Shown in pieces: positions 1 to 7,916 of a DNA stretch of 32,062 nucleotides (position 1 is the stretch's first letter; each line of letters opens with the position of its first letter). Origin of the DNA: Symploca sp. SIO1C2 (lineage in GTDB: Bacteria; Cyanobacteriota; Cyanobacteriia; Cyanobacteriales; Coleofasciculaceae); contig JAAHFP010000062.1 of assembly GCA_010672925.1 (NCBI GenBank), positions 1 to 32,062 of the forward strand, in the 5' to 3' direction. The notes beneath the pieces were generated by a model that saw nothing but the letters and a program-made list of their open reading frames with translations, was not told the DNA's origin and did not search any database. A program made the translations under genes and the position numbers.

Positions 1-2
1 CT

Positions 3-110
3 ACCACTACCAGCTCTATGATTGATACCCTTTTGGCTGTAGCTCTTGACTTAATCAATCCTAAACATTTAAGGAATTGGTTTGCTCATTGTTGTTACTG
101 TACCTCATAA
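3..110 (+). CDS. C-terminal end of an IS630-type transposase (cut by window edge)
   Basis: An open frame enters from the left edge and runs 35 codons to TAA at 108-110. The end of the peptide, NPKHLRNWFAHCCYCTS, resembles the extreme C-terminus of IS630/Tc1-mariner-like transposases of cyanobacteria, which often end in an 'IRNWFxHCGY' tail. Only the tail is visible, so I cannot see the DDE residues or say whether the gene is intact to the left. A perfect palindrome follows the stop directly, and a second, broken IS element lies downstream. The family call rests on tail similarity alone. Confidence 0.5.
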   Translation, partial: TTTSSMIDTLLAVALDLINPKHLRNWFAHCCYCTS

Positions 111-125
111 CAGCGCGAAGCGCTG
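111..125. repeat. Small GC-rich palindrome (CAGCGC-GAA-GCGCTG)
   Basis: A perfect 6-bp inverted repeat around a GAA loop sits one base after the IS630-type stop codon. It resembles the small dispersed GC-rich palindromes ('GCGAAGCGC' type) that litter cyanobacterial genomes. It could also act as a weak hairpin at the transposase 3' end, but no T-run follows. Confidence 0.4.
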
Positions 126-164
126 TAATCTCGATAGGGCAGGTTTTGAACAGTTATCCCTTAG

Positions 165-400
165 TTTTGACACTCCCCAGCCTAAAGGCGTGGGGATTCT
201 TCGTTCATAGACCCAACTTGCTCTGACAGGATTGCTCCAACCAGAGTAGCGGTCGAATCTCCCAAAGCGTTCGGGTCTTAGACCCAAGTTCCGGTATGCC
301 CTACCGTACTCAAGGCTAATTTCAGAATATTAAGAGCAGCATTCCAATCCCTGTCTAGCACGAACCCACATTGGCAAGCGTGGGTTCTCATTGATAGAGA
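165..400 (-). ncRNA. Possible residual omega RNA (reRNA) of the tnpB element
   Basis: In IS200/IS605 elements the guide RNA of TnpB is made from the tnpB 3' end through the right-end hairpin, on the same strand. That segment is preserved here, including the hairpin at 175-195. A guide RNA could in principle persist although the tnpB gene is broken. The limits are my estimate. No sequence proof of transcription is available, and a truncated guide would have no local nuclease partner. Confidence 0.25.
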
Positions 401-1036
401 CTTTTTAACTACAGCCCCACAGTTAGAGCAGTTTTGAGACGTATAAGCCGGATTAACTGCGATAGTTATTTTGCTAAACTTAATGCCAAAATACTCTAGC
501 CACTTCCTGAATTGATACCAACCTACATCATTAATAGACTTGGCGAGACAGTGGTTTTTGACTAAGTTCTTAATCCTCAAATCTTGCCTTCGGCACGCTG
601 CGCGAACGTAGGCGACCAGATCGTTAGACTGGATTACGCAACGCGCTACTTTCTTTGCGTGTTCTTCACGTTGCCTACTTATTTTGAGGTGTACTCGCCC
701 TAATCGATTAATGGCTTTCTTGCGGTTGACAGAGCCTTTTTTCTTGCGAGAAACACGTCTTTGTCTAAACTTTAGACGCTTCTGGCCTGTCCGATAAAAC
801 GGCTCTCCCGTACTTGTGGTGGAAACTCCGGTATTTGTGATAGCTTCCTCGAAAATATATTCCTGTCATCCTTGCTGTGTAAGGAATATAGAAATGATAA
901 CCTCAGCTTATCACCCTATGTACTAGAGAGCCAAACGGATACACTTGTTGCGAACAAATTGAGCCGTTTTAATCGCCTCATCTATCGCTGCATATTGAGC
1001 TGTTTTTCCTTTAGCCTTAAACTCTAGAACCAACAT
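278..1036 (-). pseudogene. tnpB: tnpB (TnpB/OrfB RNA-guided nuclease), internally deleted and interrupted
   Basis: The N-terminal 37 codons are intact from ATG at 1036 (MLVLEFKAKGKTAQYAAIDE...), then hit TAG at 923-925. The C-terminal half reads open from about 868 down to the TAG at 278. It keeps the basic helix region, the zinc ribbon (CSNC...CQC) and the RuvC-III motif DRDWNAA. The middle, including the RuvC-I aspartate region, is missing: about 200 codons remain of a family length near 400. A 21-bp repeat inserted at 586-606 changes the expected 'AYEDLRIKN' to 'AY-VRAACRRQ-DLRIKN', which removes the RuvC-II glutamate. The product cannot be an active nuclease. The hypothetical start inside the C-terminal half is a TTG and probably is not used. 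Confidence 0.8.
586..606. repeat. 21-bp small dispersed repeat inserted in tnpB
   Basis: Removing these 21 bases restores the family consensus reading Y-E-D-L-R-I-K-N of TnpB. The inserted sequence (gccttcggcacgctgcgcga plus a) is a GC-rich imperfect palindrome of the 'GCCGAAGGC...GCGCAGCG' class found scattered through cyanobacterial genomes. It keeps frame (+7 residues). It shows that such a repeat moved into this copy after the element arrived. Confidence 0.55.
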
Positions 1037-1164
1037 TTTGACGTGGAAAAACCCTACGGCACTATCCTAACACAATAAAAGCCGTCCTAGAAGGACGGGG
1101 CTTGAATCCCATATTTTTGGTCAAAAAAGCATTCTTCAAAATCGCAAATATAACGTAGGGGCGT

Positions 1165-1378
1165 ATTGCATATCATTGGTGTCAACTTAAGCCACAACCC
1201 TTGCCAATTGATGGTGTATGAGACGTTCTACTTCAACCGATTGTGTAGCCAAACCCGACCTGATGAACAGAAGAAAGAGTCAGCGATAGCAGCATTCTCT
1301 TGCTCCTTCGCTCCTCTGCTCCTCCGCTCCCTAGATTAAAGCGCTTTTCACCTTAAGTTGACACCAATGATTGCATAT
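1165..1378. mobile_element. MITE-like internally deleted IS with 18-bp TIRs and 9-bp target duplication
   Basis: Perfect 18-bp terminal inverted repeats (CATTGGTGTCAACTTAAG) lie at 1174-1191 and 1352-1369. They are flanked by a perfect 9-bp direct repeat ATTGCATAT at 1165-1173 and 1370-1378. The 196-bp body is too short for a transposase. On the minus strand it retains what reads as a transposase C-terminus, ending ...EVERLIHHQLARVVA and TAA inside the left TIR. The simplest reading is a deletion derivative of a DDE-type IS with 9-bp target duplications, as seen in IS4-like families. The parent family is uncertain. Confidence 0.75.
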
Positions 1379-1696
1379 GCCCAGTATTGAGCTATCCCCT
1401 TTCCCGTTGCCCCTCTTTTTCCGTACACCCCACTCCCTAACTTATGGTGAAATTAGTAATTTTTGATACATTAAAGAGAGTAATTAAGCCAGCACAGCAC
1501 GGCAAAAATAACCCAAAGCGTGACACAAGCTTACTGTACAATCTTTCTTCCCTCAATGCCTCCGGTTCCCCTCCTTGGAGGGGTTAGGGGTGGGTTCTGC
1601 CTCCTGCCTCCTACCAAAAATTCCTTGTGACAGGCTTAAGTGTGGAATATTAGGTTGTGAATCACGATATCTTAATCACTCACTGGAGGATTCGTC
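1379..1696. other. Intergenic region upstream of the HTH gene
   Basis: About 320 bp without a convincing gene. It holds a C/T-rich low-complexity stretch around 1395-1435 and no clear promoter. The only regulatory element I can support is the ribosome binding site GGAGG at 1685-1689, seven bases before the ATG at 1697. Confidence 0.4.
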
Positions 1697-4330
1697 ATGG
1701 CTAATGCCAGTGGATCTAGCATTCATCGAAATCGGCAGCAAGAAGGCTGGAAGCTCTTTTCGCAAAAATTAAAAGACCTCAAAGGTAAGATAGGATGTAA
1801 TAATGATGAGCTAGCAATTGGTCTGGGAGTTAGCCGACAAAAGTATTACCAGTTCATTAAAAATCCTGCTACAGGGTTACCGATTGACCGAGCTAATATT
1901 CTGGAGCTATGGGATTATTTAACTAAAGATCAGGATGAGCAATTTCGTCGAAGAGAAACCCATACCCTGGATGAATTACTCGAAGCTGCTGGTTTTCGTT
2001 CAACCTTAAGCAAAAACCCCAGCTTTGAGCGTATCCGTTCCCGCCTCGAAGGGCCTTGGATTCAGGACAGTACTGTCCTCAGCCGACTAGTAGATGATAT
2101 TATCGACTTAATTTTAGACCGGGGAGGTTCTTCCCTAGAGAGCAAGAAGGACGAGAAAAGTGACTATAATATCGCCGAAGCGAAGAAGTGGCCTGAAGAA
2201 AACCTGAAAGCTTGGACTAATAGTAGAGCCACTAGGCGCTATATTCAGCAAATTGATAAATTCGTCTACTTTGGTAAAGTCAAGTTCTGTGTTGATGAGC
2301 TCTATGAACTTTACCAAGGAATACTCGAAAACCAACAGTTCCGTACTTTTAACCTAGACTTTGAAGCAATTGACTGCCAGTTCCGTACTATATCATTTTC
2401 TCTACCAGAAGAAGCAAAAATTGAGACAACAGTCATAGATATCCCTGGATTATGTGGACAAGCGGAACAAGAACTTCACGCACACCCATCATCAGAGTCC
2501 CCACCAAACCAACAACTACTTCCTACCTTTCCCTCCGTTATCGATGCCTCAGTAACCTTTAACATCAGAGATATCTACCAAGATCATACCAAGGGAGAAG
2601 AGCACAAACGAGCTACCTTTAGCTATGCCTGTACTTGTACACACCTTGAATCTATCCTAGTTGCCTTGTCTAATGGATTGGGGTACTTCCTTTCTGAGTC
2701 TTTACTGGCAGATGGTTCTAGAGTCCTCAAATTAGGGGGCTTATTTATGCGTTCTTTAGGAGATAGAACGGACAGCTTAACCAGAATTTCAACAACATTG
2801 ATTGATGAAGAAAATGAAATCTATCAAGGACTATGGGTTGAGCAAAATGCAATCCTTGGTTTTCTGCAAACGACTGCTTCTGCTGCTTTGAGTTGGTTTT
2901 CGGAACAGTTCAATAATGGTGAAACTTTATCAGAATTTATCAATGTTTGCTGTCGAAATGCCGATGTGTATCAAAACCTCTATATCTATATCGATAATGT
3001 CTACAACTATGGAGAAAATGAAAAAGCGGTAGGTGATAGTATAGACACTTTACCTAGAGAGAGACAAGCAACTAATTGGGTTGTAGGAAAAATCAATAAA
3101 CTAATCAATGAGACTAAAGAGCTTGTCCAGGATATCGAAAACCTCAAACAAAATTTATCGCTTCAAGGACAACCTAAGAAGTTACTAAAATATCTTAATA
3201 ATTATCGGACACGTCTAGACACGAAAAATTTACTAGCTCAAACCACTCTCATTTATGCTTATCTGAGTCAAGGCCAACTAGAAAAAGCAGACCAAAAGTT
3301 AGTTGACCTAAGGAACAAACTATATCGTGGTGAACTAGCAATGACCAGCGGTCGTCATCTAGTACCTACGACTATTTTATATGAATCTTCACGGATGCTT
3401 TTCGACCTTCTGGCTGACAAGCATAACTTTTTGATTAACCGAGAATGGCGTTCAGTACCATCCATTGAGATTTTACAAGACCCTATCAAAGAATTGTCAG
3501 AGTATGCCGAGAAAAATAATACTGGAATTATCGACTTTGATGTCTATCTGGCGGCAAGTTTATTTTTGCATATGCTTGGAATAGCAGAGTTTTATGTGTG
3601 CCCTTCTAAGGAAATTAAATACCTTGAAAAGGCCATAGAACAACTGATCAAATCTAGTCACTACTCGGCTCAGATTGGATACCGTCAGAGAGCAGCTCGC
3701 TCCCTATGTTATGCCAGTCGAATTTGCTCTCGTCTAGGTTGGCATGAAGCCGCTGAGCAGCTTATTGAATCTGCCAAAAAACTCTTAATTAAACCTAGAG
3801 TTAGATTTACTTCCTACAATTCTAACCACCATATTTTAATTGCTGAAGGGGAAAAGCTCTGGTCAAAGTTATCAGTAGATAAAAATGTCAAGTTCCGAGA
3901 CTCAGCCCTGATTCCCATACTTTGCTACTTTGTCGCAGCCTGGGAAAAATCAAGGCGCTATGGTTCTCCGAGATCAGAAGCAGATAGTTTATACAATATC
4001 TATAGAGTAATTAAGAAACTATCAGAAAATAGCAATGAGCAGATCAATGTTCTAGTTGATCAATCCATTAACATAGCGAACTCAGAACCCCACAGTAAAA
4101 AATTATTTTTGAAAGAATTCTCTAGCGATAGGTCTTATTCAGAAATCTGTAGTGACATTTTTTCAGATTATTTGGAAGCTGCATACACATACAAACAAAC
4201 TTCCGATGCTCTCAAAGAAAGAGTTAAGGCATTTTGGAATAGTGGAGCGCAAATATCTGAACAGGAATCAAAACAGCATCTTTTTTCAAGAATGATTGAT
4301 AATGGCACATTTCTGGCAGTAATATCTTAG
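1697..4330 (+). CDS. Large XRE-type HTH protein of unknown function (877 aa)
   Basis: I do not recognise the full-length family. Residues about 18-60 look like a Cro/C1-type helix-turn-helix (LAIGLGVSRQKYYQFI as the turn and recognition helix), so DNA binding is likely. The next 100 residues are charged. Around residues 230-420 there is a beta-rich segment, and from about 480 to the end the protein is helical with TPR-like spacing (for example TTLIYAYLSQGQLEKADQKL and a second block near 650-700). There are no Walker, kinase or nuclease motifs and no membrane segments or signal peptide. The start at 1697 is supported by GGAGG seven bases upstream; an overlapping upstream frame is a shadow. 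It stands alone, between mobile-element debris and the metallopeptidase. The architecture suggests a regulator with a protein-binding or ligand-binding helical body, but that is inference. Confidence 0.75.
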   Translation: MANASGSSIHRNRQQEGWKLFSQKLKDLKGKIGCNNDELAIGLGVSRQKYYQFIKNPATGLPIDRANILELWDYLTKDQDEQFRRRETHTLDELLEAAGFRSTLSKNPSFERIRSRLEGPWIQDSTVLSRLVDDIIDLILDRGGSSLESKKDEKSDYNIAEAKKWPEENLKAWTNSRATRRYIQQIDKFVYFGKVKFCVDELYELYQGILENQQFRTFNLDFEAIDCQFRTISFSLPEEAKIETTVIDIPGLCGQAEQELHAHPSSESPPNQQLLPTFPSVIDASVTFNIRDIYQDHTKGEEHKRATFSYACTCTHLESILVALSNGLGYFLSESLLADGSRVLKLGGLFMRSLGDRTDSLTRISTTLIDEENEIYQGLWVEQNAILGFLQTTASAALSWFSEQFNNGETLSEFINVCCRNADVYQNLYIYIDNVYNYGENEKAVGDSIDTLPRERQATNWVVGKINKLINETKELVQDIENLKQNLSLQGQPKKLLKYLNNYRTRLDTKNLLAQTTLIYAYLSQGQLEKADQKLVDLRNKLYRGELAMTSGRHLVPTTILYESSRMLFDLLADKHNFLINREWRSVPSIEILQDPIKELSEYAEKNNTGIIDFDVYLAASLFLHMLGIAEFYVCPSKEIKYLEKAIEQLIKSSHYSAQIGYRQRAARSLCYASRICSRLGWHEAAEQLIESAKKLLIKPRVRFTSYNSNHHILIAEGEKLWSKLSVDKNVKFRDSALIPILCYFVAAWEKSRRYGSPRSEADSLYNIYRVIKKLSENSNEQINVLVDQSINIANSEPHSKKLFLKEFSSDRSYSEICSDIFSDYLEAAYTYKQTSDALKERVKAFWNSGAQISEQESKQHLFSRMIDNGTFLAVIS

Positions 4331-4795
4331 GGTTTCCTTATCGAGTTGATTGATTCGGGTGTTGAAGTAATAAGCGCCTAACGGCGAATTAAGAATGAAG
4401 AATTAAGAATTAAGAATTCATTAACTTAATCGCCGAAAAAGAAGTCAGAAACTAATCATATCAAGGGATTCAGACATGCCGTTGTCATTTTTAGTTTCTG
4501 AAGAGTGAAGAGTTCATTAGGAGTTACCCAGTCAAGACAATTTTTTCTTGTTTTCTGAAAAAATCGCATAAAATTATAAAAGAGAGTGCAATCGCGCTTC
4601 CCTACTCAGCATTAGCTTGATTTGTCAAGCATTTGAGTAAATCTAAGCTAAAATCTGGAATCTTGCCCCTTGAGCTTGTAGTTCAATTTATCCCTAGGGC
4701 AATCTCCCTAACTTAAAGCGACAATAGTAATTGTTCATAAGAACTTTGGTTAGTAGCGAAAAACCCTGCTAGTTATTTTCCGAAGAGAGGTATTC
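4331..4795. other. Intergenic region with AATTAAGAA direct repeats
   Basis: The 465 bp between the HTH gene and the metallopeptidase holds short direct repeats (GAATTAAGAAT-type units, 4386-4420). They are flanked by an imperfect inverted repeat, CGGCGAATTAAG at 4382-4393 and CTTAATCGCCG at 4425-4435. It lies about 50 bp after the HTH stop codon and may form a hairpin, but without a clear T-run I do not call it a terminator. The rest shows nothing I can name. Confidence 0.4.
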
Positions 4796-5485
4796 ATGTT
4801 TTTCCATTGGTCTTACCTATTGCTGATACCAGGAATGCTACTCATGTTCTGGGCTCAGAATAAAGTACGAGGCACCTATCAACGTTATGCTCAAATTCCC
4901 TCCAGTTTAGGCATGACAGGCTCACAAGTGGCTCAGGCAATTCTACACAAGATGAGCATTACAGATGTTAAAGTGGAGCCTGTGGCAGGAGAGTTAACCG
5001 ATCACTACGATCCTAGTGCCAAAGCAGTGCGGTTATCTGAAGGAATCTATGGCTCTAGTTCCCTAGCAGCAGCAGCGGTAGCAGCCCACGAATGTGGTCA
5101 TGTTTTGCAGGACAAACGGGGCTATGCTTTCATGAACCTAAGGGCATCTTTAGTACCCGCTGCCAATATCGGTTCCCAAATCGGTCCGATGCTGGTGATT
5201 GGCGGTATTTTTCTTAGCTCAATGGGTTCGATTTCTTCGGTGTTTATCAATCTAGGAATCATCCTTTTTGCTTCTGTTATTGCTTTTCACATCGTTACTT
5301 TGCCGGTAGAGTTTGATGCATCTAATCGAGCTCTCAAGCTGATTGATGAAATGGGAATCCTGCAAGGGGAAGAAAATAAGGCAGCAAAAGCGGTTCTACA
5401 GGCAGCAGCTTTCACTTATGTGGCAACTGCTCTGTATGCAGTCCTTCAATTGGTGCAGTTGTTGTTGATTTCCCGTAACCGATAA
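4796..5485 (+). CDS. Membrane zinc metallopeptidase, YugP-type (229 aa)
   Basis: Matches the putative neutral zinc metallopeptidase family represented by Bacillus YugP. A transmembrane helix sits at residues 5-20. The zinc-binding/catalytic motif HECGH is at 98-102, with a likely third ligand in VEFDAS at 171-176. Further hydrophobic helices lie near 128-168 and 203-225, so the active site should be at the membrane. Length is normal for the family. GAGAGG precedes the ATG by six bases. Substrates are unknown in this family. It is monocistronic, with a GC-rich hairpin about 50 bp after the stop. Confidence 0.88.
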   Translation: MFFHWSYLLLIPGMLLMFWAQNKVRGTYQRYAQIPSSLGMTGSQVAQAILHKMSITDVKVEPVAGELTDHYDPSAKAVRLSEGIYGSSSLAAAAVAAHECGHVLQDKRGYAFMNLRASLVPAANIGSQIGPMLVIGGIFLSSMGSISSVFINLGIILFASVIAFHIVTLPVEFDASNRALKLIDEMGILQGEENKAAKAVLQAAAFTYVATALYAVLQLVQLLLISRNR

Positions 5486-5533
5486 TCTAAACCTAAATCT
5501 GGTTGAGAAAAAACGTATTACTTTACCCCTAAA

Positions 5534-5551
5534 TCCCCCAATTCTGGGGGA
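5534..5551. repeat. GC-rich hairpin TCCCCCA/TGGGGGA after the metallopeptidase
   Basis: A 7-bp perfect stem with loop ATTC lies 49 bp downstream of the stop at 5485. It is AT-rich on both sides but has only a short T-run, so it could be a weak terminator. It also resembles the common cyanobacterial 'AATCCCCCAATTCTGGGGGA' dispersed repeat. I prefer the repeat reading. Confidence 0.4.
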
Positions 5552-5633
5552 ATTTAAATTATAGACAGATGAAATTTCTGAAACTCACATCTTGCACTAG
5601 TACAGAGATACTTAGGGTCTGCTGAATAAGTCT

Positions 5634-5697
5634 GACAAGGGGACAAGGGAGACAAGGGAGACAAGGGGGACAAGGAAGACAAGGAGGACAAGGGAGA
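5634..5697. repeat. Nonamer tandem repeat, ACAAGGGAG type, about 7 units
   Basis: Seven consecutive units of 8-9 bp (ACAAGGGAG with A/G drift) occupy this stretch. It belongs to the short tandemly repeated sequences typical of filamentous cyanobacteria and lies inside the longer dispersed repeat. Confidence 0.85.
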
Positions 5698-5900
5698 TAG
5701 TAGTTGTAAAGAGCCCAAAATTTTCATCATTTGTGCTCATATTTTGAGCTTGTAGGTCCTAAAACCTTGGACTTGCATTGGAAAAAGAATGCTTCAAACC
5801 TTTATCTGACAACGCTCCTGCTTTTATACAGCAAACCCTACTTACTAGGGTCAGTTACAACAATCAATTCCAATGCTGAAATCGTCAAATTTTATTACTG

Positions 5901-5935
5901 TTCCCTGTTCCCTATTCCCTATTCCCTATTCCCTA
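5901..5935. repeat. Heptamer tandem repeat TTCCCTA, 5 units
   Basis: TTCCCTG followed by four exact TTCCCTA units. Heptanucleotide tandem repeats of this kind are characteristic of heterocystous and filamentous cyanobacteria. Confidence 0.9.
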
Positions 5936-5993
5936 CCTTCACAAGTCAGTTTTCTGCTTGGTGCAAGATCTCAGTGAAATGAAATTCTTTTCA

Positions 5994-6752
5994 TTACTCA
6001 TTACTTCCCTGATCATTCCCATTAGACTTATTCCGCCGGGGAACGTCAACCTGCCATAAAGCAATGCCTCCTAATAAACCATTAACATTCGGTACTATTT
6101 TGACGTTAGGGGGTAACTCCAAGTTGATTCTCTTCGCTTCACCGCCACCAAGGTACAAACAATCGTAATTAAACAAATGTTCCAGGGACGCGATCGCTTT
6201 TTTGAGGCGACTATTCCACTTCTTTTTGCCGATTTTTTTTAACGCAGCCCTTCCTAATTGTTCTTCATAGGTGTCCTTTTTCCGAAATTTATGGTGTCCT
6301 AGTTCGATATTTGGTACTAGCTTACCCTCTACAAACAGAGCAGAACCAAATCCGGTTCCTAAAGTAATCACCAGTTCAACTCCTTTACCAGAAATTGCAC
6401 CATATCCCTGCACATCAGCATCATTCGCCACTCGTACTGGCTTGTCTAACTTTTCACTAAGTTTAGTGGCTAGATCTAGCCCAATCCAATCTGGATCTAA
6501 GTTTACCGCTGTTTTAGTAATCCCATTGGTTACCACACCAGGGAATCCTACTGATACACGCTTAAACTGACCTTGCTCAGCGGCTAACTGTGCGATCGCT
6601 TCTATAATGGCATCTGGCTTGGGTGGTTGAGGTGTGGTAACACGACTACGTTCTGTCAACGGGTTACCGGCTTCATCCAAAACCATTGCCTTGACTCCAC
6701 TGCCGCCAATGTCCACAGAGAGAGTGGGACTTGTTTCGTTTGCTTCTATCAT
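5994..6752 (-). CDS. ppgK: ROK-family kinase, probable polyphosphate glucokinase (252 aa)
   Basis: Predicted to phosphorylate glucose to glucose-6-phosphate, using polyphosphate in the PPGK branch (EC 2.7.1.63). The phosphate-binding motif DIGGSGVKAMVLD is at residues 14-26, the catalytic region NDADVQGYG at 110-118, the second phosphate loop LGTGFGSALF at 131-140, and ELGHHKF at 150-156 followed by the basic stretch KKIGKKKWN. The CxCGxxGCxE zinc motif of ordinary ROK glucokinases is absent, as expected for PPGK-type enzymes. The last 17 residues are a polar tail. The start is ATG at 6752 without an obvious strong Shine-Dalgarno. It lies 159 bp downstream of the S1 protein gene on the same strand. 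ROK membership is secure; phosphodonor choice is inferred. Confidence 0.85.
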   Translation of the reverse strand: MIEANETSPTLSVDIGGSGVKAMVLDEAGNPLTERSRVTTPQPPKPDAIIEAIAQLAAEQGQFKRVSVGFPGVVTNGITKTAVNLDPDWIGLDLATKLSEKLDKPVRVANDADVQGYGAISGKGVELVITLGTGFGSALFVEGKLVPNIELGHHKFRKKDTYEEQLGRAALKKIGKKKWNSRLKKAIASLEHLFNYDCLYLGGGEAKRINLELPPNVKIVPNVNGLLGGIALWQVDVPRRNKSNGNDQGSNE

Positions 6753-6870
6753 TCAATAATTACTGCTACAAAAATGAAAATTTCTTGCCCCCATCCCGGG
6801 TGAGATGAAATTTTGGGTGGGACTCCTTGAGCTTTGTATCCAATAATTATAAGTTCTCTCTTGTCCGTTA

Positions 6871-6911
6871 GCTTCCTCAGCTCCCCCAGCTCCCCCAGCT
6901 CCCCCAGCTCC
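6871..6911. repeat. Nonamer tandem repeat CAGCTCCCC(C), about 4 units, abutting a stop codon
   Basis: Four units of the 9-mer AGCTCCCCC end directly at the stop codon of the S1-protein gene (6912-6914). The same 9-mer family occurs at 29868-29974 and, in inverse complement, at 31871-32062. Confidence 0.85.
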
Positions 6912-7814
6912 CTACTGCAAGATCTTTTTCTTGGCACGCTCAGCCCGTGCTTCTGCACTACCCATCACTTCCGGCATATTCTCGAGCATTTCCCCTGGAT
7001 AATTTTCTAACACTTTAGTGGAGAGAGAAACACGACTTTTGCCCTCATCTAAGCCAGCAATCATTACTTTGATGGGTTGACCAATTTGGAATAGTGCTGG
7101 GAGAGATTCAATCGCATTTTGGCTTACCTGCTTAATGTGTAGCAAGCCTGTAATGTTGTCAAAAGCAACAAAGACACCAAAAGGCTTCATTGCGACTACT
7201 GTACCTTCTACTAGTTGGCCTAACTCTAATTGACTAAAGCTCTCCGCGCGAATGGCTTCCCGCTGGGAAAGTACCAGTTTGTTGCGATCGCGGTCAACTT
7301 CAAGAAAATTTACAGTAAGGCTTTGACCAATCAGTGATTCCAAATCCTGACGCTGGCTTAGGTGTGAGCGAGGAATAAACCCCCGCAATCCTCGTAAATT
7401 GACGGTAACACCACCCTTATTGACACTTTTGACTCTTACCTGCATTGATTTGCCACTTTCCTGTGACTCCAGCAGTTCATCCCAAATTTGCTTAATTTCC
7501 AGCTGACGCCTCGAAAGAGTCACCTGTCCCTCGGAATTTTGTTCCCGAATGATCAGGAAATCTATCTCTTCATGTAATGGCAGTACTTCCGACAAATCCT
7601 GTGCCGATTGTAAAGATACTTCACTCAGGGGAACATAAGCCAGGGATTTGCCGCCAATATCAACGTAGACGCCATCACTCTCGTAGTTGTAAATTTTGCC
7701 CTGGACTACCTGTCCCCTTTTAAACTCATAGTCGTGTTCTTCTAGGGCTTTAGCAAAATCATCCATCGAAAAGGGCGAATTGCTGGTTTGAGAGCTAGTT
7801 GATTGTGAATTCAT
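6912..7814 (-). CDS. rps1b: S1-repeat RNA-binding protein, ribosomal protein S1 homologue b (300 aa)
   Basis: Three S1 (OB-fold) domains lie at about residues 33-104, 122-185 and 199-268. The third has the classic GTVVAMKPFGVFVAFDNITGLLHI pattern (positions near 202-225). The N-terminal serine-rich tail and the basic end AEARAERAKKKILQ match the short cyanobacterial S1 paralogue (Rps1b/Nbp1), not the long S1 of enterobacteria. It should bind mRNA or ribosomes and may help initiation of poorly matched Shine-Dalgarno genes. I chose ATG at 7814 (MNSQSTSS). The frame stays open to 7853 and an ATG at 7820 is possible, but the extra residues MARHYIFFQQL look non-conserved. No clear Shine-Dalgarno decides it. 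Confidence 0.85.
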   Translation of the reverse strand: MNSQSTSSQTSNSPFSMDDFAKALEEHDYEFKRGQVVQGKIYNYESDGVYVDIGGKSLAYVPLSEVSLQSAQDLSEVLPLHEEIDFLIIREQNSEGQVTLSRRQLEIKQIWDELLESQESGKSMQVRVKSVNKGGVTVNLRGLRGFIPRSHLSQRQDLESLIGQSLTVNFLEVDRDRNKLVLSQREAIRAESFSQLELGQLVEGTVVAMKPFGVFVAFDNITGLLHIKQVSQNAIESLPALFQIGQPIKVMIAGLDEGKSRVSLSTKVLENYPGEMLENMPEVMGSAEARAERAKKKILQ

Positions 7815-7916
7815 AACCATTAATTGTTGAAAAAATATGTAGTGACGAGCCAAGATATGAACTACCCAAAGCCTGCACGAAGCGATCCTGAAGGCTGTAG
7901 CTTACGCTATTGATCT

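Larger units (their letters stand above)
165..1105 (-). mobile_element. Decayed IS200/IS605-group (IS1341-like, tnpB-only) element
   Basis: The element is bounded by two subterminal hairpins typical of this group. One is at 1082-1098 (7-bp stem CCGTCCT/AGGACGG, loop AGA) on the tnpB 5' side. The other is at 175-195 (CCCCA-GCC / GGC-g-TGGGG, loop TAAA) on the 3' side. Between them lies a broken tnpB on the minus strand. No tnpA (Y1 HUH transposase) is present, so this was either a tnpB-only element or has lost tnpA. The outer limits are approximate because this group makes no target duplication. Confidence 0.7.
5612..5975 (+). repeat. Long copy of a dispersed repeat family (second copy at 10130-10220)
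   Basis: Left block TTAGGGTCTGCTGAATAAGT (5612-5631) and right block TTCACAAGTCAGTTTTC...GTGCAAGATCTCAGT (5938-5975) recur in the same order, inverted, at 10130-10220. There only about 33 bp separate the blocks, against about 306 bp here. An ATCTTGCAC at 5588-5596 is inverted relative to the right end and may be the true left terminus. The interior of this copy is expanded by tandem repeats. It is likely a MITE or IS remnant; no transposase is readable. An open frame at 5731-5982 inside it looks like chance. Confidence 0.55.

Noticed and set aside
105-287. 60-codon minus-strand frame overlapping the tnpB element end
   Set aside because: It runs across the right-end hairpin and gives a peptide without any family resemblance; it is a by-product of the element's 3' region.
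5634-5697. Possible CRISPR array
   Set aside because: Units are 8-9 bp, adjacent and without spacers. The same holds for the tracts at 6871, 29868 and 31871.
5731-5982. 83-codon plus-strand frame
   Set aside because: It runs through a dispersed repeat and the TTCCCTA heptamers, with no ribosome site and no resemblance to a protein family.
6749-6958. 69-codon minus-strand frame with repeating GELGELGEL
   Set aside because: It translates the CAGCTCCCC nonamers and overlaps the S1-protein 3' end in another frame.
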